A stretch of DNA of 64,000 nt from Acinetobacter terrae. Lineage in GTDB: Bacteria; Pseudomonadota; Gammaproteobacteria; Pseudomonadales; Moraxellaceae. Below, one piece after another: positions 21,938-31,400 of the stretch; the stretch's first letter is position 1, and each line of letters opens with the position of its first letter. The position numbers and the translations under genes are program-made. The notes below the pieces were generated by a model. It worked only from the letters and a program-made list of their open reading frames with translations, did no database searches and was not told the origin of the DNA. The stretch is taken from the NCBI RefSeq assembly GCF_013004375.1, contig NZ_JABERI010000030.1, positions 1 to 64,000 on the forward strand, in the 5' to 3' direction.

Positions 21938-23020
21938 ATGCAGGACAATGCTATGTCACGATGGCTATCACCGCTGATGGCATTTTGTTTATCTTTTATC
22001 ATCATTGCCACATTAGCACCGATTGTAGGGATTCAAGTTGATCGTCAACTTGATTTTTGGTTGTTATGGTTAGGTACTATGCTTATTTTGGCATTACCGA
22101 TCTGTTATTTAGAAATTGCCTTGGCGAAGCGCTCAAAAACCACAGCGTTAAATGCATTGTCTAGCTTAACGCGTGATGCAGATGCATCGCAAAAATGGCG
22201 TGTAGTCGGTTGGTTAGCGGTTGTCTTTATTCCTTTCTTGGCAGGCGGCATGCTGTCTAATGCAAGCCAGTTATTGGGTCATTTTGCTTTCAATGGGATT
22301 GCGCCTAATCTCTTGTTCGTTGGCTTAGCAGTTGTTGCAATTGCACTTTCATTTGCAGCTCGAAAGATTATTGTTATCTTAAGTGTTATGGGTGTTTTAG
22401 CTTCCTTGATTCTGGCAAATGTGATGGGAACGGCTTTGCCTGCCTGGCAAGTGACGCCAGTTGAATTTAGCGAGTGGGGCAGTGCGACCGTATTGGCACT
22501 CGTTGCTAGCGGTTTAGGTATGGGTCTGTACTGGCAAAGTAGTTTGCCTACTGTTAATCAACAAGATGTTGCAACCAAAACAGCATTACCGATCTGGATT
22601 GCGCAATTATTAGCAGTGGTTGCTTTTGGCTTCTTTGCTGCCAATGCTCAAATTCCAACTTTTGCGTTTGTGGTTGCTGTAGTGAGTGCATCTGCACTTT
22701 TACTCAATATGGCACGTGAACAATTACTACAACGTCAACTGAATATCGCGATTCAATGGCTTGTGATCTTGGCTGCTGTATTTGTTTGGGCTATTCCTGC
22801 CATGAGTCCAATTTTTAATACGATACTCATGCTTTGGGGCTTGGTGATTTGCTTGATCTATGCCATTTTTGCTGGATGGATCATGAAAATTAGCCATTTA
22901 CGTAAATCTATGAATTTCAGCAATGAGCTATTTTATAACTTGTGGCGTATTGCAGTGCGTGTGGTACTGCCTGTATCGATCATCTTGGCGATGATTGCGA
23001 TTATTGGACAATTGGTCTAA
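21938..23020 (+). CDS. SNF-like (neurotransmitter:sodium symporter-related) membrane protein
   Basis: 360-residue integral membrane protein with about ten to eleven hydrophobic helices. The segment ending PICYLEIALAKRSKTTALNAL after the second helix resembles the loop after TM2 of Na+-dependent SNF/NSS transporters (P-x-x-x-LE-x-ALG). At 360 residues it is clearly shorter than ordinary NSS members (about 440-500), and the canonical TM1 sodium-site motif is not evident, so substrate and coupling are unknown. AGGA lies seven bases before the ATG. Its stop overlaps the rnfH start as TAATG, so the two are translationally coupled. Confidence 0.55.
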   Translation: MQDNAMSRWLSPLMAFCLSFIIIATLAPIVGIQVDRQLDFWLLWLGTMLILALPICYLEIALAKRSKTTALNALSSLTRDADASQKWRVVGWLAVVFIPFLAGGMLSNASQLLGHFAFNGIAPNLLFVGLAVVAIALSFAARKIIVILSVMGVLASLILANVMGTALPAWQVTPVEFSEWGSATVLALVASGLGMGLYWQSSLPTVNQQDVATKTALPIWIAQLLAVVAFGFFAANAQIPTFAFVVAVVSASALLLNMAREQLLQRQLNIAIQWLVILAAVFVWAIPAMSPIFNTILMLWGLVICLIYAIFAGWIMKISHLRKSMNFSNELFYNLWRIAVRVVLPVSIILAMIAIIGQLV

Positions 23021-23343
23021 TGAGTGAGATACAACAGGTTTGGGTGGCGTACGCGGCTCAGGATCAACAGTTTCATCTGGCTGTACCTTTTCAACCCGGC
23101 ATGACCGCTTTAGACGCGATTGAGCAAAGTGGTATTCGGGCACAGATTGATTTACCCGAACCACTTTCACTGGGGATCTTTGGGGTGCGATTGCAAGATC
23201 CGAATCAAATCTTACAAGTCGGTGATCGTGTCGAGATTTATCGCGCATTAACGATCAATCCGAAGGATATTCGCCGAAAACGTGCTGCAGAAAATCCAGT
23301 CGGACTTTATTGTCGCGGAAATCGCTTTAAACAATTGAAGTGA
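23020..23343 (+). CDS. rnfH: RnfH family protein (UPF0125)
   Basis: 107-residue ubiquitin-fold (beta-grasp) protein. VWVAYAAQDQQFHLAVPF, PGMTALDAIEQSGI, LGIFGVRLQDPNQILQVGDRVEIYRAL (in shorter pieces), DPKDIRRKRA-like NPKDIRRKRAAE and the YCRGNRF tail follow the family. It is named for linkage to rnf genes elsewhere, and the molecular role is unknown. Here it sits next to bamE and fur, an arrangement common in gammaproteobacteria without rnf. The ATG shares its A with the upstream TAA, which fixes the start. Confidence 0.88.
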   Translation: MSEIQQVWVAYAAQDQQFHLAVPFQPGMTALDAIEQSGIRAQIDLPEPLSLGIFGVRLQDPNQILQVGDRVEIYRALTINPKDIRRKRAAENPVGLYCRGNRFKQLK

Positions 23344-23346
23344 TAA

Positions 23347-23374
23347 GAAAAACCCCTCATTGAGGGGTTTATTT
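23347..23374. terminator. bidirectional terminator between rnfH and bamE
   Basis: Arms AAACCCCTCA and TGAGGGGTTT around a single base, with A and T runs on both sides. It serves both convergent genes. Confidence 0.88.
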
Positions 23375-23388
23375 TTATTTTAAAGCGG

Positions 23389-23787
23389 CTATAGTGGGGG
23401 CGCATTTAGAATCGCTTCTTTTGATCCTGGTAAGCCGGGTTGAGATTCTGGAATCGTTTCCAAACCTTCAATTTTTATGACAGTGCCTGTTGGATCGAAG
23501 TAAATTCTTAAATGTTGACCGTGAGCTGCAGGAATGTTGGCTTTTTTAGCATATGTTCCTGGCGTATAGTTGTAGATGTAGTCCCAACGTAAAGGATTCA
23601 TTGGATCTGAAACTGTAGGGCTACCGAGCAAGAAGCGAACTTGTTGGTGACTCATACCGACCTGAATTTTTGAAGCTTGTGCTTGAGTTAATGGCGTTCC
23701 TTGCGGAATATCAACTTTATACACGCCCAAGGTCGAACAGCCTGCGAGCAGTGAAGTGACGAACAACGTCAACATGATTTTTTGCAT
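23389..23787 (-). CDS. bamE: outer membrane protein assembly factor BamE
   Basis: 132-residue lipoprotein of the BAM complex that folds beta-barrel proteins into the outer membrane. Signal peptide with lipobox LLAGC (Cys about 17), then the SmpA/OmlA domain: VDIPQGTPLTQAQASKIQVG, MSHQQVRFLLGSP, and PLRWDYIYNYTPG. The C-terminal GLETIPESQ tail is ordinary for the Acinetobacter/Pseudomonas form (OmlA). Divergent from fur, as in Pseudomonas, so the 112-base shared spacer must carry both promoters. An in-frame ATG four codons downstream is a possible alternative start. Confidence 0.92.
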   Translation of the reverse strand: MQKIMLTLFVTSLLAGCSTLGVYKVDIPQGTPLTQAQASKIQVGMSHQQVRFLLGSPTVSDPMNPLRWDYIYNYTPGTYAKKANIPAAHGQHLRIYFDPTGTVIKIEGLETIPESQPGLPGSKEAILNAPPL

Positions 23788-23899
23788 TTTGCTACACTAT
23801 CCCAAATTAATTATGATGCATTTGATCCACGGATAGATCATACTGCATCTAAACTTTGTTGCATATTCCAACTTTAAATTTGTTGAGAGACCTTTTTAC

Positions 23900-24337
23900 A
23901 TGCCTATTTCAAATCAAGATTTACGCAAAGCTGGACTTAAAGTTACGCTTCCACGAATAAAAATATTGGAATTACTAGAAAATTCAAGACAACACCATTT
24001 AAGCGCAGAAGACATTTATAAAACTTTACTTGAACAAGGTGAAGATGTCGGTTTAGCAACTGTGTATCGCGTGTTAACACAGTTTGAGGCTGCAGGCATT
24101 ATTCAGCGTCATCATTTTGAAAATAATCATTCAGTTTTCGAAATTATGCAAGAAGATCATCATGATCATATTGTTTGCCAGAATTGCAACAAAGTCGTTG
24201 AATTCACCAATGACGTGATTGAGACTCAGCAACATGAAGTGGCTGAAAAGTATGGCTTTACTTTGACAGGTCACTCTTTAAATCTTTATGGTTATTGTGA
24301 TGCACCTGAATGCCAAGATGCATTACGTAAAAAATAA
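23900..24337 (+). CDS. fur: ferric uptake regulator Fur
   Basis: 145-residue Fe(II)-dependent repressor of iron acquisition genes. The N-terminal winged helix carries GLKVTLPRIKILELLE and the recognition-helix region GLATVYRVLTQFEAAG. The metal sites show as HHDHIVCQNCNKVVEF with the structural-zinc CxxC, and a second cysteine pair in YCDAPEC near the C-terminus. A GAGAG binding site precedes the ATG. Divergent from bamE. Autoregulation is common for fur, but I could not identify a clear Fur box in the spacer. Confidence 0.94.
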   Translation: MPISNQDLRKAGLKVTLPRIKILELLENSRQHHLSAEDIYKTLLEQGEDVGLATVYRVLTQFEAAGIIQRHHFENNHSVFEIMQEDHHDHIVCQNCNKVVEFTNDVIETQQHEVAEKYGFTLTGHSLNLYGYCDAPECQDALRKK

Positions 24338-24356
24338 CGCTGACTTAGAATCAGTT

Positions 24357-24392
24357 AAAAAAACAGGCTTCTTTTGAAGCCTGTTTTTTTTT
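24357..24392. terminator. bidirectional terminator between fur and pilU
   Basis: Perfect arms AAAACAGGCTTC and GAAGCCTGTTTT around four bases, flanked by A and T runs. It serves the convergent genes fur and pilU. Confidence 0.9.
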
Positions 24393-24396
24393 GCTT

Positions 24397-25518
24397 TTAA
24401 GCTTGGCCATCAAAGGTGATATTCGAACTTGCATGCAATAAGCGCTCGGCACCTTCTTCTGACAACTTGATTTGCAAACGAAGATCGTTGGGTGAGTCCG
24501 CATGTTTCAAAGCATCTTTATAGGTAATTTTTTTGGCTTTATACAAGTCAAACAAGGCCTGGTCAAAGGTTTGCATCCCGAGCTCACGTGAACGCTTCAT
24601 CAACTCTTTAATTTCATGTACATCACCTTTACGGATCATATCTGCAATTAAAGGTGAGTTGATCAGGATTTCAATCGCTGCGCGACGAGACTGACCATCA
24701 ACAGAAGGAATGAGTTGCTGCGCAATCACTGCTTTTAAGTTGAGTGATAAGTCCATAAACAGTTGATTATGACGATCCGCATCAAAGAAGTGGATAATAC
24801 GGTCGATGGCTTGGTTGGCGTTGTTGGCATGCAGCGTGGCAAATACCAAGTGACCGGTTTCAGCAAAGGCAATCGCATAATCCATGGTTTCGCGCGAACG
24901 AATCTCACCAATTAAGATGACATCGGGTGCTTGACGCAGGGTGTTTTTCAAAGCAACTTCAAAAGAGTCGGTATCAATGCCCACTTCACGCTGGGTAATG
25001 ATACAGCCCGCATGTTCATGGATAAATTCAATCGGGTCCTCAATGGTGATGATATGACCTTTAGAATTCTGGTTGCGATAGCCAATAATAGATGCTAAAG
25101 AAGTGGATTTACCTGTACCTGTCGCACCCACGAACAGAATGATACCGCGCTTGGTCATCGCCAATTCTTTTAAAATAGGCGGTAACTTCAGTTCCTCCAT
25201 GGTCGGAATAACGGTTTCAATACGACGCAATACCATACCGGGTTCATCGCGTTGTTGAAATGCACTGACACGGAAACGGGCAGTTTTGTCGCGGTTGCTG
25301 ATGGCAAAGTTACATTCGCGCGTTTCAGCAAATTCTTTACGCTGCTTTTCACTCATAATTGAGTTTAAAAGTTGCCCAACAATTTCGCCCGTCAGCTTGG
25401 TCTTTGCGATTGGAACAATCTGACCATTAATTTTCATGGACGGTTCAACATCGGCAGTAATAAATAAGTCGGATGCCTGCTGTTGAATCATCAAATTCAG
25501 TAAGTCGTTAAAATCCAT
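24397..25518 (-). CDS. pilU: type IV pilus retraction ATPase PilU
   Basis: 373-residue hexameric secretion ATPase that assists PilT in retracting type IV pili for twitching and DNA uptake. Walker A GATGTGKSTSL (about residue 130), the Walker B region DVILIGEIRSRETM with catalytic Glu, and His-box ETGHLVFATLHANNA are intact. The PilU-type N-terminus is ASDLFITADVEPSMKING. TAGGATC precedes the ATG. It lies 25 bases downstream of pilT on the same strand and ends at a shared terminator with fur. Confidence 0.93.
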   Translation of the reverse strand: MDFNDLLNLMIQQQASDLFITADVEPSMKINGQIVPIAKTKLTGEIVGQLLNSIMSEKQRKEFAETRECNFAISNRDKTARFRVSAFQQRDEPGMVLRRIETVIPTMEELKLPPILKELAMTKRGIILFVGATGTGKSTSLASIIGYRNQNSKGHIITIEDPIEFIHEHAGCIITQREVGIDTDSFEVALKNTLRQAPDVILIGEIRSRETMDYAIAFAETGHLVFATLHANNANQAIDRIIHFFDADRHNQLFMDLSLNLKAVIAQQLIPSVDGQSRRAAIEILINSPLIADMIRKGDVHEIKELMKRSRELGMQTFDQALFDLYKAKKITYKDALKHADSPNDLRLQIKLSEEGAERLLHASSNITFDGQA

Positions 25519-25543
25519 AATAAGATCCTAAATCCGTTTAAAC

Positions 25544-26581
25544 TTATAAGAATGATTCTGGTTGTTTTGCCATGGTGCGGGCAGTTTGCGGGCTGATAAT
25601 GCCTTTAGCGACCAGAGTTTTTAGGCTTTGATCTAGCGTAGTCATACCGTAGTTGGCACCGGTTTGAATGGCAGAATACATTTGAGCCACTTTGTTTTCA
25701 CGGATCAGGTTACGGATGGCAGGAATACCAATCATAATTTCATGCGCTGCGACACGACCGCCACCATTTTTCTTCAATAGGGTTTGAGAAATCACGGCTT
25801 GTAATGATTCAGACAACATGGCACGAACCATGTCTTTTTCTTCCGCCGGAAATACGTCAATTACACGGTCAATGGTTTTTGCTGCAGAGGTAGTATGTAG
25901 TGTACCGAAGACCAAGTGACCCGTTTCCGCAGCAGTCAATGCCAAACGGATGGTTTCAAGGTCACGCATCTCACCGACTAGAATAATGTCAGGGTCTTCA
26001 CGTAGTGCCGAACGTAATGCTTCGTTAAAGCCGTGTGTATCACGATGCACTTCACGCTGGTTAATCAAACATTTTTTCGATTCGTGTACAAATTCGATTG
26101 GATCTTCGACCGTTAAAATATGGTCATAACGGTTATCGTTAATATAGTCAATCATCGCAGCAAGTGTGGTTGATTTACCCGAACCTGTAGGTCCAGTCAC
26201 TAACACGATACCGCGTGGGAAATTACAAATATCTTTGAAGATTTGACCCATGCCAAGGTCTTCAATGGTCAGTACTTTTGATGGAATGGTACGGAATACG
26301 GCACCTGCACCACGGTTTTGGTTGAATGCGTTGACACGGAAACGAGCCACACCCGGCACTTCAAAAGAAAAGTCGGTCTCTAACTTTTCTTCAAAATCAC
26401 GACGCTGTTTATCGTTCATGATGTCATACACAAGTTTGTGTACTTCTTTATGTTCTAAAGCGGGTAAGTTGATACGACGAACTTCGCCATCGACACGGAT
26501 GAGTGGTGGCATACCCGCTGATAAGTGTAAGTCTGACGCCCCATTTTTAGCAGAAAAGGCTAAAAGTTCAGTGATGTCCAT
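25544..26581 (-). CDS. pilT: type IV pilus retraction motor ATPase PilT
   Basis: 345-residue twitching-motility ATPase, exact family length. ASDLHLSAGMPPLIRVDGEV at the N-terminus, Walker A GPTGSGKSTTL, Walker B DIILVGEMRDLETI, His-box ETGHLVFGTLHTTSA and the retraction-specific AIRNLIRE motif are all present. GGGGAAA precedes the ATG. Operon pilT-pilU, divergent from yggS, is the same arrangement as in Pseudomonas. Confidence 0.96.
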   Translation of the reverse strand: MDITELLAFSAKNGASDLHLSAGMPPLIRVDGEVRRINLPALEHKEVHKLVYDIMNDKQRRDFEEKLETDFSFEVPGVARFRVNAFNQNRGAGAVFRTIPSKVLTIEDLGMGQIFKDICNFPRGIVLVTGPTGSGKSTTLAAMIDYINDNRYDHILTVEDPIEFVHESKKCLINQREVHRDTHGFNEALRSALREDPDIILVGEMRDLETIRLALTAAETGHLVFGTLHTTSAAKTIDRVIDVFPAEEKDMVRAMLSESLQAVISQTLLKKNGGGRVAAHEIMIGIPAIRNLIRENKVAQMYSAIQTGANYGMTTLDQSLKTLVAKGIISPQTARTMAKQPESFL

Positions 26582-26705
26582 AATTTCCCCGAGATCATTT
26601 AAATGTTATTTATTTTGTTAGAATAATAAGGCTTTCCCAGAGCTTAACCAACAGTTAGTTTAAAGGGAAAGTAAAAAAAGATGAACGAAAATGAGAACCT
26701 CGTCA

Positions 26706-27392
26706 ATGAATAGTCTTCAAGCGTCACGAAATAAAGTTTTACAGCAAATTGAAGATGCCTGTAAACAGGCCCAGCGTGAGCCGAAAACCGTACAGTTACT
26801 GGCTGTTTCGAAGACTCATCCAAGTGAGTCGCTACGTGAAATGTACCAAACGGGACAACGTGCATTTGGAGAAAATTATTTACAAGAAGCTCTGGATAAA
26901 ATTGAAACTTTAAATGATCTGGACATCGAGTGGCATTTCATTGGACATGTTCAGCGCAATAAAACCAAACATTTGGCTTCAAGCTTCGCATGGGTACATG
27001 GAGTGGATCGTTTTATTATTGCCGAGCGTTTATCCAATCAGCGTGAAGCCTCTCAAGCACCGCTGAATATTTGTTTACAAGTCAATATTGATGCGCAAGA
27101 GACGAAAGACGGATGTCAGCCGAATGAAGTGGCGGAATTAGTTAAAAATATTAGCCAGCTGCCACATTTAAAATTGCGCGGCTTGATGGTGATTCCCGCA
27201 CCCAACAATATCCAGGCTTTTGCAGATGCAAAACAACTTTTTGACACCGTTAAAAAAGAACATGCACATCCTGAAGACTGGGATACCTTAAGCATGGGGA
27301 TGTCAGGTGATATGGCTGAGGCGATTGCTGCTGGCTCAACCATGGTTCGAGTTGGAACAGCATTATTTGGTGCGCGGGATTATTCCAAGTAA
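26706..27392 (+). CDS. YggS-family pyridoxal phosphate homeostasis protein
   Basis: 228-residue single-domain PLP-binding protein of the YggS/PROSC/PLPBP family, which buffers free PLP. The PLP-lysine region LLAVSKTHP (Lys about 35), GENYLQEALDKIE, the WHFIGHVQRNKTKHL block and the C-terminal phosphate-binding SMGMSGDMAEAIAAGSTMVRVGTALFG (in parts) are typical. I place the start at 26706 (MNSLQASR), as the five preceding codons of the longer frame are not family-like; the start at 26691 cannot be excluded. Divergent from pilT, as in Pseudomonas. Confidence 0.9.
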   Translation: MNSLQASRNKVLQQIEDACKQAQREPKTVQLLAVSKTHPSESLREMYQTGQRAFGENYLQEALDKIETLNDLDIEWHFIGHVQRNKTKHLASSFAWVHGVDRFIIAERLSNQREASQAPLNICLQVNIDAQETKDGCQPNEVAELVKNISQLPHLKLRGLMVIPAPNNIQAFADAKQLFDTVKKEHAHPEDWDTLSMGMSGDMAEAIAAGSTMVRVGTALFGARDYSK

Positions 27393-27422
27393 ACAATACT
27401 TACATCCATTTTGATCATTTTG

Positions 27423-27454
27423 AAAACTGAACTTTAGGGTTCAGTTTTTGTTTT
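27423..27454 (+). terminator. intrinsic terminator of the yggS-like gene
   Basis: Arms AAAACTGAAC and GTTCAGTTTT around six bases, then a T-run. Confidence 0.85.
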
Positions 27455-27553
27455 TTAAATTGAACTTGCCACTAAAGTTGAGTACAAAAGGAACCGTCTA
27501 AGGGAATAATCTGTATAAAAATTATTTATTCGACCAAGAAAATAGGGAAGTTT

Positions 27554-28351
27554 ATGACGGCATATTATCAATTGATCGGGCGAAATACGGATGTGGTCGG
27601 AGAAGTAACGGCGCATTACCGCTCAACCATACTGGCTCAAGGGGCATGGAATGAGCATGAGCAGCATATGGCACCCGCGACTGGAATTATCTGTGCGGAA
27701 TTAGACCAGTTTTCCCCACGAAATGATATGCGTATTGGCCGGATCAGTTTAGATATTTTAGGTCTGATTCCTGCTGGAGAGTTTAGTATCACCACCAAAG
27801 TAATTCGCCCGGGCAAGACCATTGAGCTGATTGAGTCAGAAATGAAAGCTCAGGGTAAAAGCTGTATCGTTGCACGTACCTGGCGCATGATGACGCAAAA
27901 TAGTCAGTTGATAAAAGGTTTGGAAGATGCTCATGGAAATGCGCCTGAAAATGCGCCAGTGTGGGAAGGAATTCGTCAGTGGCCGGGTGGGTATATTCAG
28001 TCGATAGAAGCACGAAGTCATCAGCGCCGTGCTGGAAAGGGCGTTGTTTGGTTGCGAACACCACATGACATGGTTGAAGGTGAAACGACCAGTGATTTTG
28101 TCCGCTTAATGGGGATGGTCGATACCGCCAATGGTATTGTGCCACGTCAAGAAACACCTTTTAGCTGGGGCTTTCCTAATCTGGATTTACAGATCCATAT
28201 GCACCGTTTACCGCAAGGTCAGTGGCTGGGTCTGGAAACCATGCAGCAATATGGCGACGATGGTATAGGTCTAACCAGTTCCGTGTTGCATGATCTTTCT
28301 GGACCATTCGGGCGCAGTGAACAGATTCTGACTTTACGTCCCATGGCATAG
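27554..28351 (+). CDS. acyl-CoA thioesterase-like double-hotdog protein (4HBT_3/TesB-like)
   Basis: 265-residue soluble protein. The length and the alternation of RISLDILGLIPAGEFSITTKVIRPGKTIELIESEM with a C-terminal repeat containing DTANGIVPRQETPFSWGFPNLDLQIHMHRLPQGQWLGLET (given here only as landmarks) fit a tandem hotdog fold of the thioesterase superfamily. The final GSLTSSVLHD-type element appears as GIGLTSSVLHDLSGPFGRSEQ, which in TesB-like enzymes supplies the catalytic residues. Substrate unknown. AGGGAAG precedes the ATG. Monocistronic, convergent with sbcC. Confidence 0.8.
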   Translation: MTAYYQLIGRNTDVVGEVTAHYRSTILAQGAWNEHEQHMAPATGIICAELDQFSPRNDMRIGRISLDILGLIPAGEFSITTKVIRPGKTIELIESEMKAQGKSCIVARTWRMMTQNSQLIKGLEDAHGNAPENAPVWEGIRQWPGGYIQSIEARSHQRRAGKGVVWLRTPHDMVEGETTSDFVRLMGMVDTANGIVPRQETPFSWGFPNLDLQIHMHRLPQGQWLGLETMQQYGDDGIGLTSSVLHDLSGPFGRSEQILTLRPMA

Positions 28352-28362
28352 TTTTTTTGCAA

Positions 28363-28394
28363 ATAAAAGCCTAGATCATCTTCTAGGCTTTTAT
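28363..28394. terminator. bidirectional terminator between thioesterase gene and sbcC
   Basis: Perfect 12-bp arms ATAAAAGCCTAG and CTAGGCTTTTAT around eight bases, between convergent stop codons. Confidence 0.85.
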
Positions 28395-28414
28395 ATGATT
28401 TTCGGATTTTAAAA

Positions 28415-31400
28415 TTACCCGACCACTTGAATGGTACTTGCACCGGCACCTAATGGTTTCACCTGAATCTGTACCGGAATACGTTCGTGCATTTCTTGAA
28501 TATGCGAGATCAACACGACTTTACGTCCTTGGCTTTGCAACTGATCCAAGGCATTCATCACCATATACAAAGAAGATGCATCTAAGGTCCCAAAACCTTC
28601 ATCAATAAACAGCGATTCAATTTTCATCGAGCCAGAGGCCATATTGGCAATCGCCAAAGACAAGGCGAGGGCAGTCAGGAAAGATTCCCCACCCGAGAGT
28701 GAAGAGACTGAACGGGTTTCTCCATCCATATCATGATCGACAATAGCGAGGCTCAACGAGTGATCTAAACGCTTGAGGGTATAGCGTTGCGATAACATGG
28801 CAAGTTGCTGATTGGCATGCTCCACCAGAATGTCGAGATTATATTGCTGTGCGTAATCACGGAAATCTTTACCTTTCGCATCGCCAATCAAGCCAGAAAT
28901 TTTGCCCCAACGATGTTCTTGTTGTTGAATGCTTTGAATCTGATCGGCAAATTTTTGCAGTTTCAGCACATTTTGCTGATGAACTTCGAGCTTTAAATTT
29001 AACTGGTCATAGGCATCACGTTGGGTTTTTAAAACCGTGAGATGCTGCTCTAATCGCTGTTGTAATACTGTGAAATCGCAGTCTGGCTGTAATTTTAAAT
29101 GTTCAGCAAGTTGTCCATGCATGGTTTTTAAAGCCGAAGATGCTTCATTTAGCATTCGTTCGGCTTGCTGGATTTGTTGACGAATCTGTTGCTCTTGTGT
29201 GTTATCAATCAGCAGTAATTGAGTTAACTGATCCGCTGCAAAATCAGGATGCAGCGTCAACCATTGCTGAATTTCAGTATCCGATTTTTCTTTGGCATCC
29301 ATATGCTGTTGTTGCTGGACTTTAAGCTGGTTTAACTGATTCTTCTGCGTTTCAAAATTTTGACGTAATTGTTCAAACTGTTGTTTTAATTCAGTATAAG
29401 TGGTTTGCTGTTGCTGACGTTTTTGATCATGGGCTTTTAGCCAATCATTCGGCTTATCTTGCTGTGTTCCGGTCATATCAAAAATAAGTGAACAGGCAAT
29501 TTTACTATTCTGTTGTCCTTTTTCAGAAAATTCATTTACGACTTGTTGAGTCTCCTCAAGCTGCTTCAACAGATAACCAAGATCGGACTGTGCTTTTTGC
29601 AGTCCCTGTTGTTGTACGTTTAACTCTGTATTGAGCTGTTGTAGCTGTTGCAGATGTTTAAAGCGCTGCTGCAAATCCTGTTGAATTTGCTGCGCCGTCT
29701 GAACGGTATTTTGTTGCCATGCTTGTTGCTGTGCTGGACTTAGGCAAGAGAAAACATCATTCACTTGAGTTTGTAAGGTCTGAGCAGATTCGAGTAAATG
29801 ATGTTGTTCTTGGATTTGCTTCGAGAGTAACTGCTGATCTTGGGAGGCTTGAATCAAGTTTGCAATCTGTTGTTCAGCCTGCTCTAAACTCAGTTTGAGT
29901 TGTGTTTGAGCTGCCGAAAATTCTTCATTCAGACCTTGCTGTGGCTGCTCTAAATTAAGCTGTAATGCAGCAATTTTAAATAGTTGCTCTAATGCATCTT
30001 TTGTCGCTTCAAGTTTTGTTGTTAATTGGAGAATCGTCGTTTCAGTCTGAGTATGTTCAGTCTGTAATTGAGTCAAATGGAGTTGCTGATCTTGCCATAT
30101 TTTAAATGTCGTTTGCTCAAGTTCAATAGCATGTTGTTCTTGTTGCTGCTGGAGATTAAACAGCGTTTTAGAAATAATGCTTTGATCTTCTTTATAAGGA
30201 TGATGGGTACTGCCACAGACCAGACACGCTTCACCAGATTGCAAGTTATCACGCAGCTGCTCAATACTTTCAGTATGCAACAAGCGCTGTTGTTGTAAAA
30301 ACTGTTGCAGTTTTTCACGCTCTAATTTTGCAGTTTGATAATCTTGTTCTGTCTGCTGGGTCTGTTTTTGCAGTTGTTGTAAGGTGATGGTTAAAGTGTC
30401 TAACTGTGATTGAGCAGTTGTTTTTTCATGATTATCTGAAAACCACTGAGTGAGTCGTTGCTCGATCAAACTGAACTTATTTTGTTGAGCCAGTTTCTGT
30501 TCACGTTGCTGGCGGATTGCTGCTAACTGTTGTTCTAATGCTGCAACATTTCCAAACTGTGAAATATGTTGTTCAAGCTGCTGTTGTTGCTGTGCAAAAT
30601 GTTGTTGAGCAGTTGCAAGATTACCTAAACTATTTTCAATATGTTGATAGTGTTGAATAAAGCGTTGAAGTTGCCCTAGATGGACATCTAAACCGTGGTC
30701 TAAAGCTGAAAACTGTTGGCTGTGTTGCAGCTGTTGCGTGATGGTGGCTTGGTTGTGTTCAAGCTGTTGAGCATGTTGCAAGCTTGCATTGAGCTGTTGT
30801 TCTAACGGCTGCTTTTGAAGTTTCAGTTCATCCAGTTTGGCATTGGCTTTACGAAATTCTTGCGCAATAAATTCGCGTTCCTGAATACAGTGACGAACCT
30901 GCTGTAAGGCGTGGTCATGTTGTTGTTCAAATTCTTGGGTATTTTTGAGGGCAGTTTCAGCCGCTAGATAAATCTTTTTTTCTGCTTCAAATTGGTTTTC
31001 CAGCAATAAAAACTGCTGTTCAGACTGTAAGATTTTCGGGGCAAGTTGCTGTTGTGCCTGAATACTATGCTGCTGTTGAAAGACGACAGGACGGATACTG
31101 GAAAACACCTCTAAGCGTTGTAACTGCTCGCGTTCTTGTGAAAGCTGCTGATGGCTAAGCTGCTGTGTATCAAAATGCTGTTGTTTAAGGGCAATCTCTT
31201 GCTCAAGTTTATGTTTATGTTCAAACCACTGTTGCTGTAATTCAAGTCGGGTTTTTTCTTGTTCTAGTTGAGTGAGCTGTTGTTTTATTTGCAGATGTTG
31301 TTGCTGTAAATCAGTGAGATCCTGCTCCGAAATAATCTCAATATGACCTAACATCTCTTCGAGTTTTTTACGCTCTTTTTCAATATCTGCCGTTTTACGA

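Noticed and set aside
30068..30318. frames inside sbcC on both strands
   Set aside because: Produced by the CAG/CAA-rich coiled-coil coding sequence read in other frames.
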